Origin: Pseudobutyrivibrio ruminis
GTDB lineage: Bacteria > Bacillota > Clostridia > Lachnospirales > Lachnospiraceae
Assembly: GCF_015057245.1 (NCBI RefSeq)
Contig: NZ_SVET01000002.1
Coordinates: 1 to 64,000, forward strand
Length of the DNA: 64,000 bases
Reading direction: 5' to 3'
Shown: piece after piece, positions 42,425-50,148 of the stretch
Numbering within the stretch: the first letter of the stretch is position 1
Layout: each line of letters starts with the position of its first letter
Position numbers and translations under genes: made by a program
The notes under the pieces: generated by a model
What the model was told of the DNA's origin: nothing
The model's input: the letters and a program-made list of their open reading frames with translations, nothing else
Database searches by the model: none

Positions 42425-43399
42425 CTAATTCTCCCACAACACATTCTCACCATGTCTCAGCGGATATGTACTCAGCTTTGTTCCATCCAAATCCGCTTTA
42501 TGCATATCCACTGCAGTAATCTGGTGGTTTTCATATGTGTTGTAATAATAGATTCCCTTATCCAAATTACAGCAAGATGTGTAGATGGTGATTTCATACG
42601 CATCATCACCTAGGTGTACGCATCCTCTCTGCTGGTCCACTGAACCAAGGATATGAAAGAATTGGCTTACACTTTCCAGCTCTGATTCACCTGATACAGA
42701 ATTCATTCGAGTGAAAGCCGCTTTTACAAAGCGAGATGTGGATGATAAATCCCCAGGCAAGCCAATGGCTCCCATGCCACGGCTATACTGTTGCAAGGAT
42801 AAGTTTTTAGCAAAAGTATTTTGAGCCGGCTCAGTAGAAAGAGACATGTATTTGTTCAGCTCAAATAACTGAATATCAAAGGTAGGATTGTTAGTCATTA
42901 CACCAACAGGATTATCGTAAATGCGAAGTCCCTCTTTAGTTTGTTCCACTACTATAGACTCTGTTTTATCAGATATCATCCAGTGAAGTGGCGATAGAGG
43001 AAGCTGTTCGCTAAAGTTCTCATTAATGAGATTGATTCTTTCAAGTAACGCTCTAGCTTCATTCACAGAAGCACACTGCCCCAATATCCATGGAATAAAC
43101 TCGAATGGAGCAACGTTATCTTTATCAGGATTCATTTCCTTGTAGTCTGCATTGCCAGGGAAGTTCAGCCCAGCCATACCAACACCTTTTTCATTGATAG
43201 CATCATAGAAAAGAGGATAGTCGTCCACCACAAATGCCATTCCTATTAGCGCATAATGGCTATCCAAATCATTCTGATGCCTAATAGGGAACCTGTAGTT
43301 CCTAGGCATGATGGTTACTGTCTCGTGATATGAAAACTCCAAATCAAGGTTTCTACCAAAGTAATGATCTTTGCTATAGTATGTTGCTGCAGTACACAT
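42425..43399 (-). CDS. Choloylglycine hydrolase family protein (bile salt hydrolase / penicillin acylase type)
   Basis: This 324-residue Ntn-hydrolase exposes Cys2 after Met removal (MCTAATYY). Other active-site candidates are Arg16 and Asp19 in GRNLDLEF, Asn in GLNFPGNADY, Asn in GVMTNNPTF and Arg in TSRFVKAAF. This set matches bile salt hydrolases and linear amidases of gut Firmicutes. Whether it acts on bile salts, penicillin V or acyl-homoserine-type amides cannot be decided from sequence. It is a single gene. Confidence 0.92.
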   Translation of the reverse strand: MCTAATYYSKDHYFGRNLDLEFSYHETVTIMPRNYRFPIRHQNDLDSHYALIGMAFVVDDYPLFYDAINEKGVGMAGLNFPGNADYKEMNPDKDNVAPFEFIPWILGQCASVNEARALLERINLINENFSEQLPLSPLHWMISDKTESIVVEQTKEGLRIYDNPVGVMTNNPTFDIQLFELNKYMSLSTEPAQNTFAKNLSLQQYSRGMGAIGLPGDLSSTSRFVKAAFTRMNSVSGESELESVSQFFHILGSVDQQRGCVHLGDDAYEITIYTSCCNLDKGIYYYNTYENHQITAVDMHKADLDGTKLSTYPLRHGENVLWEN

Positions 43400-43430
43400 A
43401 ATAACCTCCCCAAATATTGTTATTCTATCT

Positions 43431-44069
43431 CTACCTAGGTGCCTTCCACTGGCTCACCACCCCATCCGGTGTGCCCATGAACTCTTCCATGGTGGCAGAT
43501 GTTTCAGAGCTGATTCCATCACGTTTCACAACAGCCTTTACTGTGTCTACGATGATTTGGCAATCCAGCGCAAATGAAATGTTGCGGGCGTACCAAACGT
43601 CCATAGCGAATTTGTCTTCCCAACTAACTGAGTTGCGGCCGTGGGCCTGAGCGTAGCCAGTGAGGCCCGGACGGACGTCGTGACGGTGACGCTGTTCTTC
43701 GTTGTAACGTGGAAGATATTTTACAAGAAGTGGGCGAGGGCCGATAAGGGCCATATCTCCTACTAGGATGTTGAAAAGCTCTGGAAGCTCATCAAGCGAT
43801 GTGCCTCGCAAGAAACGGCCATATTTGTTCAAGCGAACATCATCCGGTAATAGATTGCCATCGGCATCCTTACGGTTATCCATGGTTCTAAATTTCACCA
43901 GCTTGAATACTTTTTCGTGCCAACCAGGACGCGCCTGTGTGAAAAATGGATTGCCTCCCATAAAAATAGCACCAAGTATGATTAGAACAAGCAATAATGG
44001 AGATAGCACCACAATTCCCACTAACGCTAAAATAAAATCAATTAATCTTTTTACAAATTTCTCGTACAT
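43431..44069 (-). CDS. Bacterial sugar transferase (PglC/WcaJ-like phosphoglycosyl transferase)
   Basis: From ATG 44069 (AAGGG upstream) the protein has 212 residues: one membrane helix (about 10-35), then the catalytic fold with GNPFFTQARPGWHEKVFKLV, KFRTMDNRKD, FLRGTSLDELPELFNIL and GPRPLLVKYLPRY, then RPGLTGYAQAHGRN. The Asp-Glu of SLDELPE is the catalytic dyad. It transfers a sugar phosphate to undecaprenyl phosphate and initiates a glycan. It ends the operon started by the GT4 gene. Confidence 0.92.
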   Translation of the reverse strand: MYEKFVKRLIDFILALVGIVVLSPLLLVLIILGAIFMGGNPFFTQARPGWHEKVFKLVKFRTMDNRKDADGNLLPDDVRLNKYGRFLRGTSLDELPELFNILVGDMALIGPRPLLVKYLPRYNEEQRHRHDVRPGLTGYAQAHGRNSVSWEDKFAMDVWYARNISFALDCQIIVDTVKAVVKRDGISSETSATMEEFMGTPDGVVSQWKAPR

Positions 44070-44096
44070 AATTTTCATTCCCTTACAAAAATAAAA

Positions 44097-44120
44097 TAGA
44101 CAGCCCAAATGGACTGTCTA
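44097..44120 (-). terminator. Hairpin between the ATP-grasp and sugar transferase genes
   Basis: AGACAG with CC pairs with GG and CTGTCT around AAAT-type loop; A/T-rich sequence follows on the reverse strand. It may lower expression of the distal sugar transferase gene. Confidence 0.55.
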
Positions 44121-44132
44121 AAGTATATCATA

Positions 44133-45110
44133 TTATTCAGCGAGTTCACCCTGCTTTTTGATTACTACGCTATCATACATCATCATTACGACGCCTTCTT
44201 CGTATTCGCCGATGATGGATTTATTTTCATTGCCTTTAAGGTTATTATCGATAAGTTTGATGAAGTCCACTCCTGCACCATATGCATGAAGATATGCTCC
44301 ACCAAAACGTGGGTTTACTTCTGATAGATAGTACTGACCATCTCTATAGAAGAAGTCAGCATCGAGTGGTCCATTAAACTTGAATAAAGGCAAAGCTTTC
44401 TGGATAAAATCAAATAGCTTGTCATCCTTAAATGAAATTGTCTTATTTGCTCCGCCGATTGTTGTAGAAATCTTTTTCTTAGAGAAGATAGCTACTGGAA
44501 GATGAGTCTTTGTATCTACATATACATCTGCATCCAAGTCGAGGCAATCCATCATTTCCTGCGCAATAAGTGTTGGCTCTTGCTCAAATGCTGAACATAA
44601 TGTTTCCTTATCGAAAACCTTTCTTGCTCCGACGCTACCGCTTCCGCATCTAGGCTTTACAAATACAGGGAATGATACTTCACCAGCTTCAACAGCTGCC
44701 ATTGTTTCTTCGTATGTTCCCCATGTCATTGGTGTATTGATTCCATTCTTCTTTAAGAACTTGAACATCTCATACTTATCAAAGCAAAGCTTTGCTGTCT
44801 CCAAATATGGAGCTAAAACCTCTACCCCAAGAGCCTCAAACTTTTCACGATTCTCAGCCAATATCATGATTTCTGGATCGATAAAAGTTGTAACCGCGTT
44901 AATCTGTTCCTTCTTGCAAATATCAAGCAATGTATCGATATATGTTGGATCATCGATTCTAGGTACAAGATATGTTTTGTCTGCAAAATACAAAGCAGGT
45001 GCGTAAGTACTATTGTCCGTTGCAATAATTCTTGATCCTTCTTCCATTGAAGCTCTGAAATCTTTCATGAGCTCTCCACGTCTACCAACACTACACATTA
45101 AATAATTCAT
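44133..45110 (-). CDS. ATP-grasp family ligase
   Basis: This 325-residue protein has an N-terminal Rossmann-like part (MCSVGRRGELMKDF, DNSTYAPALYFADK), then an ATP-grasp fold with FDKYEMFKFLKKNGINTP, VFVKPRCGSGSVGARKV and the metal-binding LSEVNPRFGGAYLH. Stand-alone ATP-grasp enzymes in glycan operons usually ligate an amino acid or acid to an amino sugar. Lying between a GT4 and a PglC-like gene, it could acylate the 4-amino sugar made by the aminotransferase at 18289; this is inference. Confidence 0.88.
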   Translation of the reverse strand: MNYLMCSVGRRGELMKDFRASMEEGSRIIATDNSTYAPALYFADKTYLVPRIDDPTYIDTLLDICKKEQINAVTTFIDPEIMILAENREKFEALGVEVLAPYLETAKLCFDKYEMFKFLKKNGINTPMTWGTYEETMAAVEAGEVSFPVFVKPRCGSGSVGARKVFDKETLCSAFEQEPTLIAQEMMDCLDLDADVYVDTKTHLPVAIFSKKKISTTIGGANKTISFKDDKLFDFIQKALPLFKFNGPLDADFFYRDGQYYLSEVNPRFGGAYLHAYGAGVDFIKLIDNNLKGNENKSIIGEYEEGVVMMMYDSVVIKKQGELAE

Positions 45111-45133
45111 TTTTATTACCTCGAATTCACTAA

Positions 45134-46219
45134 TTATATGTTTAAATATTTTATTGTGTCTGCCACAACTGCCTTTTTCTCAAAGATGCGAATCATTCTT
45201 TCGCGGCCCTTCAAACCCATTTCACGTCTTTCCTCTGTAGACAGCTGTAAAAACTGTTTCATGACTTGATATACGCTTTCAGGATTCTTGCATTCTACCA
45301 GATAGCCTGTGACACCGTCTTCTACTGCTTCCAAACATCCATGGATGTTTGATGTGATAACCGGTCTGCCTGATGATGCTGACTCTAGATTGGTATTGGC
45401 CATTCCTTCATGCCAAGATGGCAAAACAAAGCAGCTACTTTCTGCAATGAATGGACGCACATCAAGCTGATAACCATGATAATGTAGCCAACCTTCAGCC
45501 TCGTATGCATCAATCATGTCCTTGTATGATTCCTCATATCCACCAAGCACATGAAGCTCAACCTTTTCTCCGTCTGCAATCAATCGCTTCATGGAATCCA
45601 GAAGCTCATCAATACCTTTTTCCTTCATGATACGACCGATGAAAAGAAACTTAGTAACATCATTTTCAGGATAATCCTGTAAAGCAAAGTATTCTGTGTT
45701 TACTCCTGCTCCACTAAGAACATGGGTCTTTTCCATATCTACGATTTTATTATCGATGAAGATGTCTCTGTTACCAACATTTTCAAAGAATACAATCTTA
45801 GCTTTTTTACAAGCAATGCTATAAAGAGCTGTGGCAATCTTCTTTACCATGCCATCATTCTGGAACGCTGTTCCTAGGCCAGTGATATTGATAGCATATG
45901 GTACCTTGCAGAGTCTGCAGGCCATACCACCATAAACGTTTGGCTTGATAGTGTAAGTGATCACCAAATCTGGCTTTTCACTTTTTACAATTGATATGCA
46001 CTTCATAAGAAGCTTTAAATCCTTAAAAGGATTGAGCCCGCGTCGGTCAACCGGCAACTCTCTCAAATCCACACCTAATGCTTTCAAATCCTCAATGTTT
46101 GTATCAAAAGGTGTATATGCTATTACATCATTATTTTTTGCTATTAATTCAGAGATAAGGTTATTTCTAAAATCGTATAGCCCACCTGAATTGTTTGCAA
46201 GTATTATTATTTTTCCCAT
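45134..46219 (-). CDS. Glycosyltransferase family 4
   Basis: This 361-residue GT-B enzyme has the N-terminal ILANNSGGLYDFRNNLI, ITYTIKPNVYGGMACRL and GLGTAFQ region typical of PglA/CapM-like enzymes, and a C-terminal nucleotide-binding part with FLFIGRIMKEKGIDELL, VLPSWHEGMANTNLESAS and GRPVITSN. It probably adds a sugar to the lipid-linked acceptor made by the sugar transferase in the same operon. A terminator-like hairpin lies in its leader. Confidence 0.93.
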   Translation of the reverse strand: MGKIIILANNSGGLYDFRNNLISELIAKNNDVIAYTPFDTNIEDLKALGVDLRELPVDRRGLNPFKDLKLLMKCISIVKSEKPDLVITYTIKPNVYGGMACRLCKVPYAINITGLGTAFQNDGMVKKIATALYSIACKKAKIVFFENVGNRDIFIDNKIVDMEKTHVLSGAGVNTEYFALQDYPENDVTKFLFIGRIMKEKGIDELLDSMKRLIADGEKVELHVLGGYEESYKDMIDAYEAEGWLHYHGYQLDVRPFIAESSCFVLPSWHEGMANTNLESASSGRPVITSNIHGCLEAVEDGVTGYLVECKNPESVYQVMKQFLQLSTEERREMGLKGRERMIRIFEKKAVVADTIKYLNI

Positions 46220-46250
46220 TTATTTTTCCTATATCTACAGACAATCAAAA

Positions 46251-46278
46251 ACTCTACAGAAGCCCGCCTGTAGAGTTT
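46251..46278 (-). terminator. Leader terminator upstream of the GT4 operon
   Basis: AACTCTACAG pairs perfectly with CTGTAGAGTT; on the reverse strand the stem is followed by TTTTTGATTG. It lies 31 bp upstream of the GT4 start and after no gene on that strand, so it is a leader attenuator rather than an operon end. Confidence 0.75.
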
Positions 46279-46405
46279 TCATAACAATATTTGTATTATA
46301 TAACAATTAGTTTGATTGTGGTAGTGCATATATCTTTATAGCTCTAAAAATAAGCCACCTATATCGAATTAAAATTTTGTAAAACATATTGATTTTCTCT
46401 TGACT

Positions 46406-46429
46406 TATGTGTAATATGACACATATTAA
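46406..46429 (+). promoter_or_regulatory. Promoter with dyad operator for the 46452 membrane gene
   Basis: TTGACT at 46400-46405 and TATTAA at 46424-46429 flank the dyad TATGTGT-N6-ACACATA (46406-46425). The dyad fills the spacer, a position for a repressor. AGGAGG follows before the start codon. Confidence 0.6.
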
Positions 46430-46451
46430 ATTTTAGGAGGTATTATATCTT

Positions 46452-47183
46452 ATGTCAAATATTATCGACATCATTAGCAACATTGATCCCACTAACATTT
46501 TTACAATTATGCCATTTGTAATAATCGCATTAACACTTAGTCCTCGTTTACTGTATATGTTTAAACCCAGCTGGGAAGTAATTATACTAGGTAAAAAAGC
46601 ACAAAACACCCAGTATATTGCAACTGTTATTTTTTTGTATCTTGTTATGCTGTTATATAATTTTTCGCCTATTTTCATAGCAGATAGCAATTATATCAAG
46701 TTTTTAGCAGGTGCTATATTAATCTTATTTATACTATTACTCATCTCGTTATCTTTCTGCTTTTACTTTATGCGCAAAGGTTTAGAGCCACAAAATAAAT
46801 TTACTATATTTTTTGTCAAAAAATACCCACTTTTTTTATTCCTTATTGCTTTCCTTCTTTGCACTGTTGCTATAAGTCAATTAGATGAAACCAACACAAA
46901 TGGCTTCCTTTACACCATCATCTTATTAGTATCTCTTGCAGAATTATTTTTTACGTGCTTAATATTAGAAGTTTATATGCCATCAAAAAGTCATGTTAAA
47001 ATACACTACTATGTTGACCCCAAGAGTATCCCAGAAGAAGGCCTATATATTCTTTCCTCTGAACACGATGAGTTGTTATTATGTGGAAATAATCCATCTC
47101 ATATAGATGCTACAGAAATATATTTCATTAAAAAAGCGGACATCATTGATAACCCTGAACATTATTCATTAGAGAAATGTTAA
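46452..47183 (+). CDS. Five-helix membrane protein with cytoplasmic tail, unknown function
   Basis: This 243-residue protein has about five hydrophobic helices between residues 15 and 175 and a soluble tail of about 65 residues (YYVDPKSIPEEGLYILSS onward). No family is recognised. AGGAGG is upstream. The promoter carries a strong dyad, so it is regulated. It is convergent with the second XRE/IrrE/PIN cassette and AT-rich like it. Confidence 0.7.
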   Translation: MSNIIDIISNIDPTNIFTIMPFVIIALTLSPRLLYMFKPSWEVIILGKKAQNTQYIATVIFLYLVMLLYNFSPIFIADSNYIKFLAGAILILFILLLISLSFCFYFMRKGLEPQNKFTIFFVKKYPLFLFLIAFLLCTVAISQLDETNTNGFLYTIILLVSLAELFFTCLILEVYMPSKSHVKIHYYVDPKSIPEEGLYILSSEHDELLLCGNNPSHIDATEIYFIKKADIIDNPEHYSLEKC

Positions 47184-47197
47184 AAATCACAAATACA

Positions 47198-47223
47198 AAA
47201 GGTAGCAATCTATGCTACCTTTA
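47198..47223. terminator. Bidirectional terminator between convergent genes
   Basis: AAAGGTAGCA pairs with TGCTACCTTT around ATCTA. It overlaps the stop codon of the PIN-like gene on the reverse strand and follows the membrane gene on the forward strand. Confidence 0.85.
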
Positions 47224-47913
47224 TTTAAAGTAATCCATATATATTTCATCCATCATCTCAATAAACTTCCCCCACGGTGGATTAGTCATTTTTTCTCGCT
47301 TTGTCAGGTAATATTGATATTTATATAAATTCCTTAATCCATCGCTTTCGTAGCCCTTTTTATAAAGTACATATATTATCTCATACATTTGGATTACTGA
47401 CATGTCGTCAAGTCCTGTTCCTAATTTATTCGCATTCTTTATTAATCTAATTGGCAAAGCGTCATTTGCACCAAAATATGTAAACCCTTTTACAGCCATA
47501 TATGAGAGGCTAAAGACCTCCCCTCTATCACTACTACAATCCATAAAAGAATCATATTTTGAATATATCGATAATCGATTCTTCATATCTTCCATAAGAA
47601 GTACTTCCTGCTCGGATAAGTCATTATCACTACATACAATAAGATTTCTGCATTTTACTTTTTCATCCGTAAATGCCCTAACTTTTTCATTGATTAACTC
47701 TTCGTCAACAGATTCATGTATATATAGCTTATCAAAAAGATTAAAAATCGGATTTAGCCATACTTTTTTAAACGATTCAAACGTATATGTCCTGCACCCT
47801 AATTTACTTCTATCTGGTGGTATAAAAAAATTAGCATCAAGAAATAAATCCATGTTAGCATTTTGAATAATATCTATCAAAGCTGAATTTTCGCATTCTA
47901 TATCAACTTTCAA
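47221..47913 (-). CDS. PIN-like domain protein of the second XRE/IrrE/PIN cassette
   Basis: The start is TTG at 47913, with GGGGAGG 6 bp upstream and an 11-bp overlap with the end of the IrrE gene; an ATG at 47934 would overlap by 32 bp and lacks a ribosome site. The protein has about 230 residues with a PIN-like front, MDLFLDANFFIPPDRS, an acidic middle (ESVDEELINEK, VCSDNDLSEQE) and FGANDALPIRLIKNA toward the end, where the late aspartate of PIN domains is expected. It differs strongly from the 37230 protein except for this layout. Confidence 0.65.
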   Translation of the reverse strand: MKVDIECENSALIDIIQNANMDLFLDANFFIPPDRSKLGCRTYTFESFKKVWLNPIFNLFDKLYIHESVDEELINEKVRAFTDEKVKCRNLIVCSDNDLSEQEVLLMEDMKNRLSIYSKYDSFMDCSSDRGEVFSLSYMAVKGFTYFGANDALPIRLIKNANKLGTGLDDMSVIQMYEIIYVLYKKGYESDGLRNLYKYQYYLTKREKMTNPPWGKFIEMMDEIYMDYFK

Positions 47914-48790
47914 TCTCTTCCTCCCCCGGCGCAATGAATTCTAAAAAATCTTCATCGTCCACATCGTTCCAATCAAGTAAATCAAATCCGTAGTCTTCTG
48001 GTTTTTTACCAAAAAGCTCTAATGTTTCTACAAATTCATCATCATCTATTATTCCATCCTCATAATTCTGAATTAGATATTCTATTCCTCTATTTGATAT
48101 TCCTATAGTCTCAGTTCTTCTATTTAAAATATTTGCAACATCCTCATTCAAGGCTTTTAAAATAGTATAATAAATACCATCTTCAGATCTTGCATCAATT
48201 GAGTACAGCCATTCATAATCTTCATGTGAAATATATTTTTCCTCTTTTAATCTTTTTACGATTGACTTATACGGAATCCAGTAATCACATTGGATAGATG
48301 CAATAAATCTTAACATTCTAGTCTGAGGAACACCTCTTAATTTATCAGTTCCAAACTCTGATACAACTAAATGTTTCAATTCCTCTTCAGGTAATAGTAA
48401 TTCCGCCGCAAATCGATCCGCACATCGTTCTACTCTTTCATCTTCTTTATCTGATTCAAACGAATACGCCAATCCAGTCTTAGTCTCTATGTGGTACAAC
48501 TCATGTGCTAAAGCAAATAATTGTTCATCATAAGCTATCGACGTATTTAATCCAATATAAGTATATTCTTCAGTACCAACTGTAATTATAGTTAAATAGG
48601 CATATGTTTTATTTTTTTCTATATCATTAAAGGGATATTCACAAATAAGAATATCCCTTCGTTCTAAAATTCTTCTTATATCGCTAGCTACAGATGTTGA
48701 AACCACACCAAAGCTCATTCTTACTTGCTTTGCTAAACTTTTTATAGCATCTAATTCTGCCAGTGTTAACTCTATATCTTTCTTACTCAT
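47903..48790 (-). CDS. ImmA/IrrE-type metallopeptidase of the second cassette
   Basis: This 295-residue protein has HExxH in FALAHELYHIETKTG (about residue 90) and the downstream acidic ligand region ERCADRFAAELLLPEEEL. The C-terminal about 100 residues are acidic and unlike the first cassette's protease. It overlaps the XRE gene by 8 bp and the PIN-like gene by 11 bp, so the three are translated as a coupled unit. Confidence 0.9.
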   Translation of the reverse strand: MSKKDIELTLAELDAIKSLAKQVRMSFGVVSTSVASDIRRILERRDILICEYPFNDIEKNKTYAYLTIITVGTEEYTYIGLNTSIAYDEQLFALAHELYHIETKTGLAYSFESDKEDERVERCADRFAAELLLPEEELKHLVVSEFGTDKLRGVPQTRMLRFIASIQCDYWIPYKSIVKRLKEEKYISHEDYEWLYSIDARSEDGIYYTILKALNEDVANILNRRTETIGISNRGIEYLIQNYEDGIIDDDEFVETLELFGKKPEDYGFDLLDWNDVDDEDFLEFIAPGEEEIES

Positions 48791-49130
48791 TTTTCATTGC
48801 CTTTCTCAAAACAATTTGCTGCTTTGAGGCCATCATCATCTCTAACAGTTTATCAATTGCATTTTCTCTAACCCAATTTTCTGAATCTCTTCTAAAAGCG
48901 GTTCTAACATTAGGTGTGCTTTCTTCAAACAATTCTGTAACATCAAACTCTAATGCTTCTGCCAAATTCTGTAATTGAATTATTGAAGGTAATACTTCAC
49001 TCTTTTCTATTCGTCCAATTATTTGTCTATTTATTCCCGTTTTCTGTCCTAGTTGTTCTTGAGTAAGTCGCTTTGCTTTTCTTTGCGAACTAATCTTATC
49101 CGCTATCATTTTCTTCGATAATAATTTCAT
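48783..49130 (-). CDS. XRE-family regulator of the second cassette
   Basis: This 115-residue protein has a clear HTH_3 domain (RLTQEQLGQKTGINRQIIG, RIEKSEVLPSIIQLQNLAEAL) followed by a helical tail. It is the likely autorepressor and possibly the substrate of the IrrE protease. Two direct repeats in its upstream region are candidate operators. Confidence 0.92.
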   Translation of the reverse strand: MKLLSKKMIADKISSQRKAKRLTQEQLGQKTGINRQIIGRIEKSEVLPSIIQLQNLAEALEFDVTELFEESTPNVRTAFRRDSENWVRENAIDKLLEMMMASKQQIVLRKAMKNE

Positions 49131-49160
49131 GAAATGTTCCTCGCTTCCCCCATAGCTTTT

Positions 49161-49236
49161 AAATGATACTAAATATATCGTAACATTTCAATATTTATTT
49201 ATATTGTACCATCAATTATTTTAAAATGATACTAAA
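49161..49236. promoter_or_regulatory. Direct repeats upstream of the second XRE gene
   Basis: AAATGATACTAAA occurs at 49161-49173 and at 49224-49236, 63 bp apart, in the AT-rich region upstream of the XRE gene. They are candidate operator half-sites. Confidence 0.5.
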
Positions 49237-49326
49237 AATACCTATTTTCTATTAACTCACCAACTATTCAGTCCTATTTAACAAGCACTATGCCTCCCTT
49301 TACAAATGCTTTTTCAATGTTAACTT

Positions 49327-50148
49327 TCATATATTGTATGCGCTTTCAACCTCAATCCCATAATCCTTTGCAAACTGCACCGTTGTATTAGTCCCACTAT
49401 TCCTAGCAGCTTCTACAACATATACCTTTTCACTTAAACCAGCGATTAATCTGTTTCGCACGGGGAACTGATACTGTCTAGGTGATGCTCCCGGAAGAAA
49501 TTGGGATATCACTAATCCCTTTTCTATTATTGTTTCCATAAGTTCCTCATGCTCTGTAGGATAGCAAATATCTATTCCATTACCAAGTACAGCGATAGTC
49601 GTTCCACCAGCTTTAAGTGCAGCTGTATGAGCATAAGAATCTATTCCCTTTGCCATACCGCTAACAATTACTTTTCCGTTCGAAACTTCTTTGGAAGCAA
49701 TATCAATTGCTTTCTCCTTTCCATCTCTTGTGCATCTCCTAGCCCCTATAACAGCCACGCGGGCAACCTTCTCTTTCAATAAATCAATATTTCCTCTATA
49801 AAATAGAACTGGCGGCATGACATAAAAATTTTCTTGCAGACTTTTTGATATATTGTCCGTCTGCAGCAATATACCTATATTTTTCTTTTCGCAGTAATCC
49901 TGGTATTCTTTTGCCTTTTCATTAATATAATCACTGTTGTCTTTATAGTAATCTATTATTTTTTTCTTACGTGACTCAGTCCATGACAATCTATCTAGAT
50001 TTCCTAGTTTTAGTGCCTCTATAAAATCTTCTATGGCATAGACCGAGTTAACATCTCTTAATGCTTTATCCCCAACTCCCTTTAATTGCATGGCCGCTAA
50101 CCAAGCAGTTTCTTCATCACATCTTTCCAACGACATACATCTTTCCAT
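49327..50148 (-). CDS. dprA: DprA-like protein without the C-terminal winged helix
   Basis: The protein has about 270 residues with an N-terminal HhH-like part (AMQLKGVGDKALRDVN) and the DprA Rossmann core (VIGARRCTRDG, IVSGMAKGIDSYAH, AALKAGGTTIAVLGNGID, LPGASPRQYQFPVRNRLI). It ends just after the core, so the C-terminal winged-helix domain of full-length DprA (about 360 residues) is missing. DprA loads RecA on incoming single-stranded DNA. It overlaps comM by about 30 bp (or less with the internal start at 50136). Confidence 0.88.
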   Translation of the reverse strand: MERCMSLERCDEETAWLAAMQLKGVGDKALRDVNSVYAIEDFIEALKLGNLDRLSWTESRKKKIIDYYKDNSDYINEKAKEYQDYCEKKNIGILLQTDNISKSLQENFYVMPPVLFYRGNIDLLKEKVARVAVIGARRCTRDGKEKAIDIASKEVSNGKVIVSGMAKGIDSYAHTAALKAGGTTIAVLGNGIDICYPTEHEELMETIIEKGLVISQFLPGASPRQYQFPVRNRLIAGLSEKVYVVEAARNSGTNTTVQFAKDYGIEVESAYNI

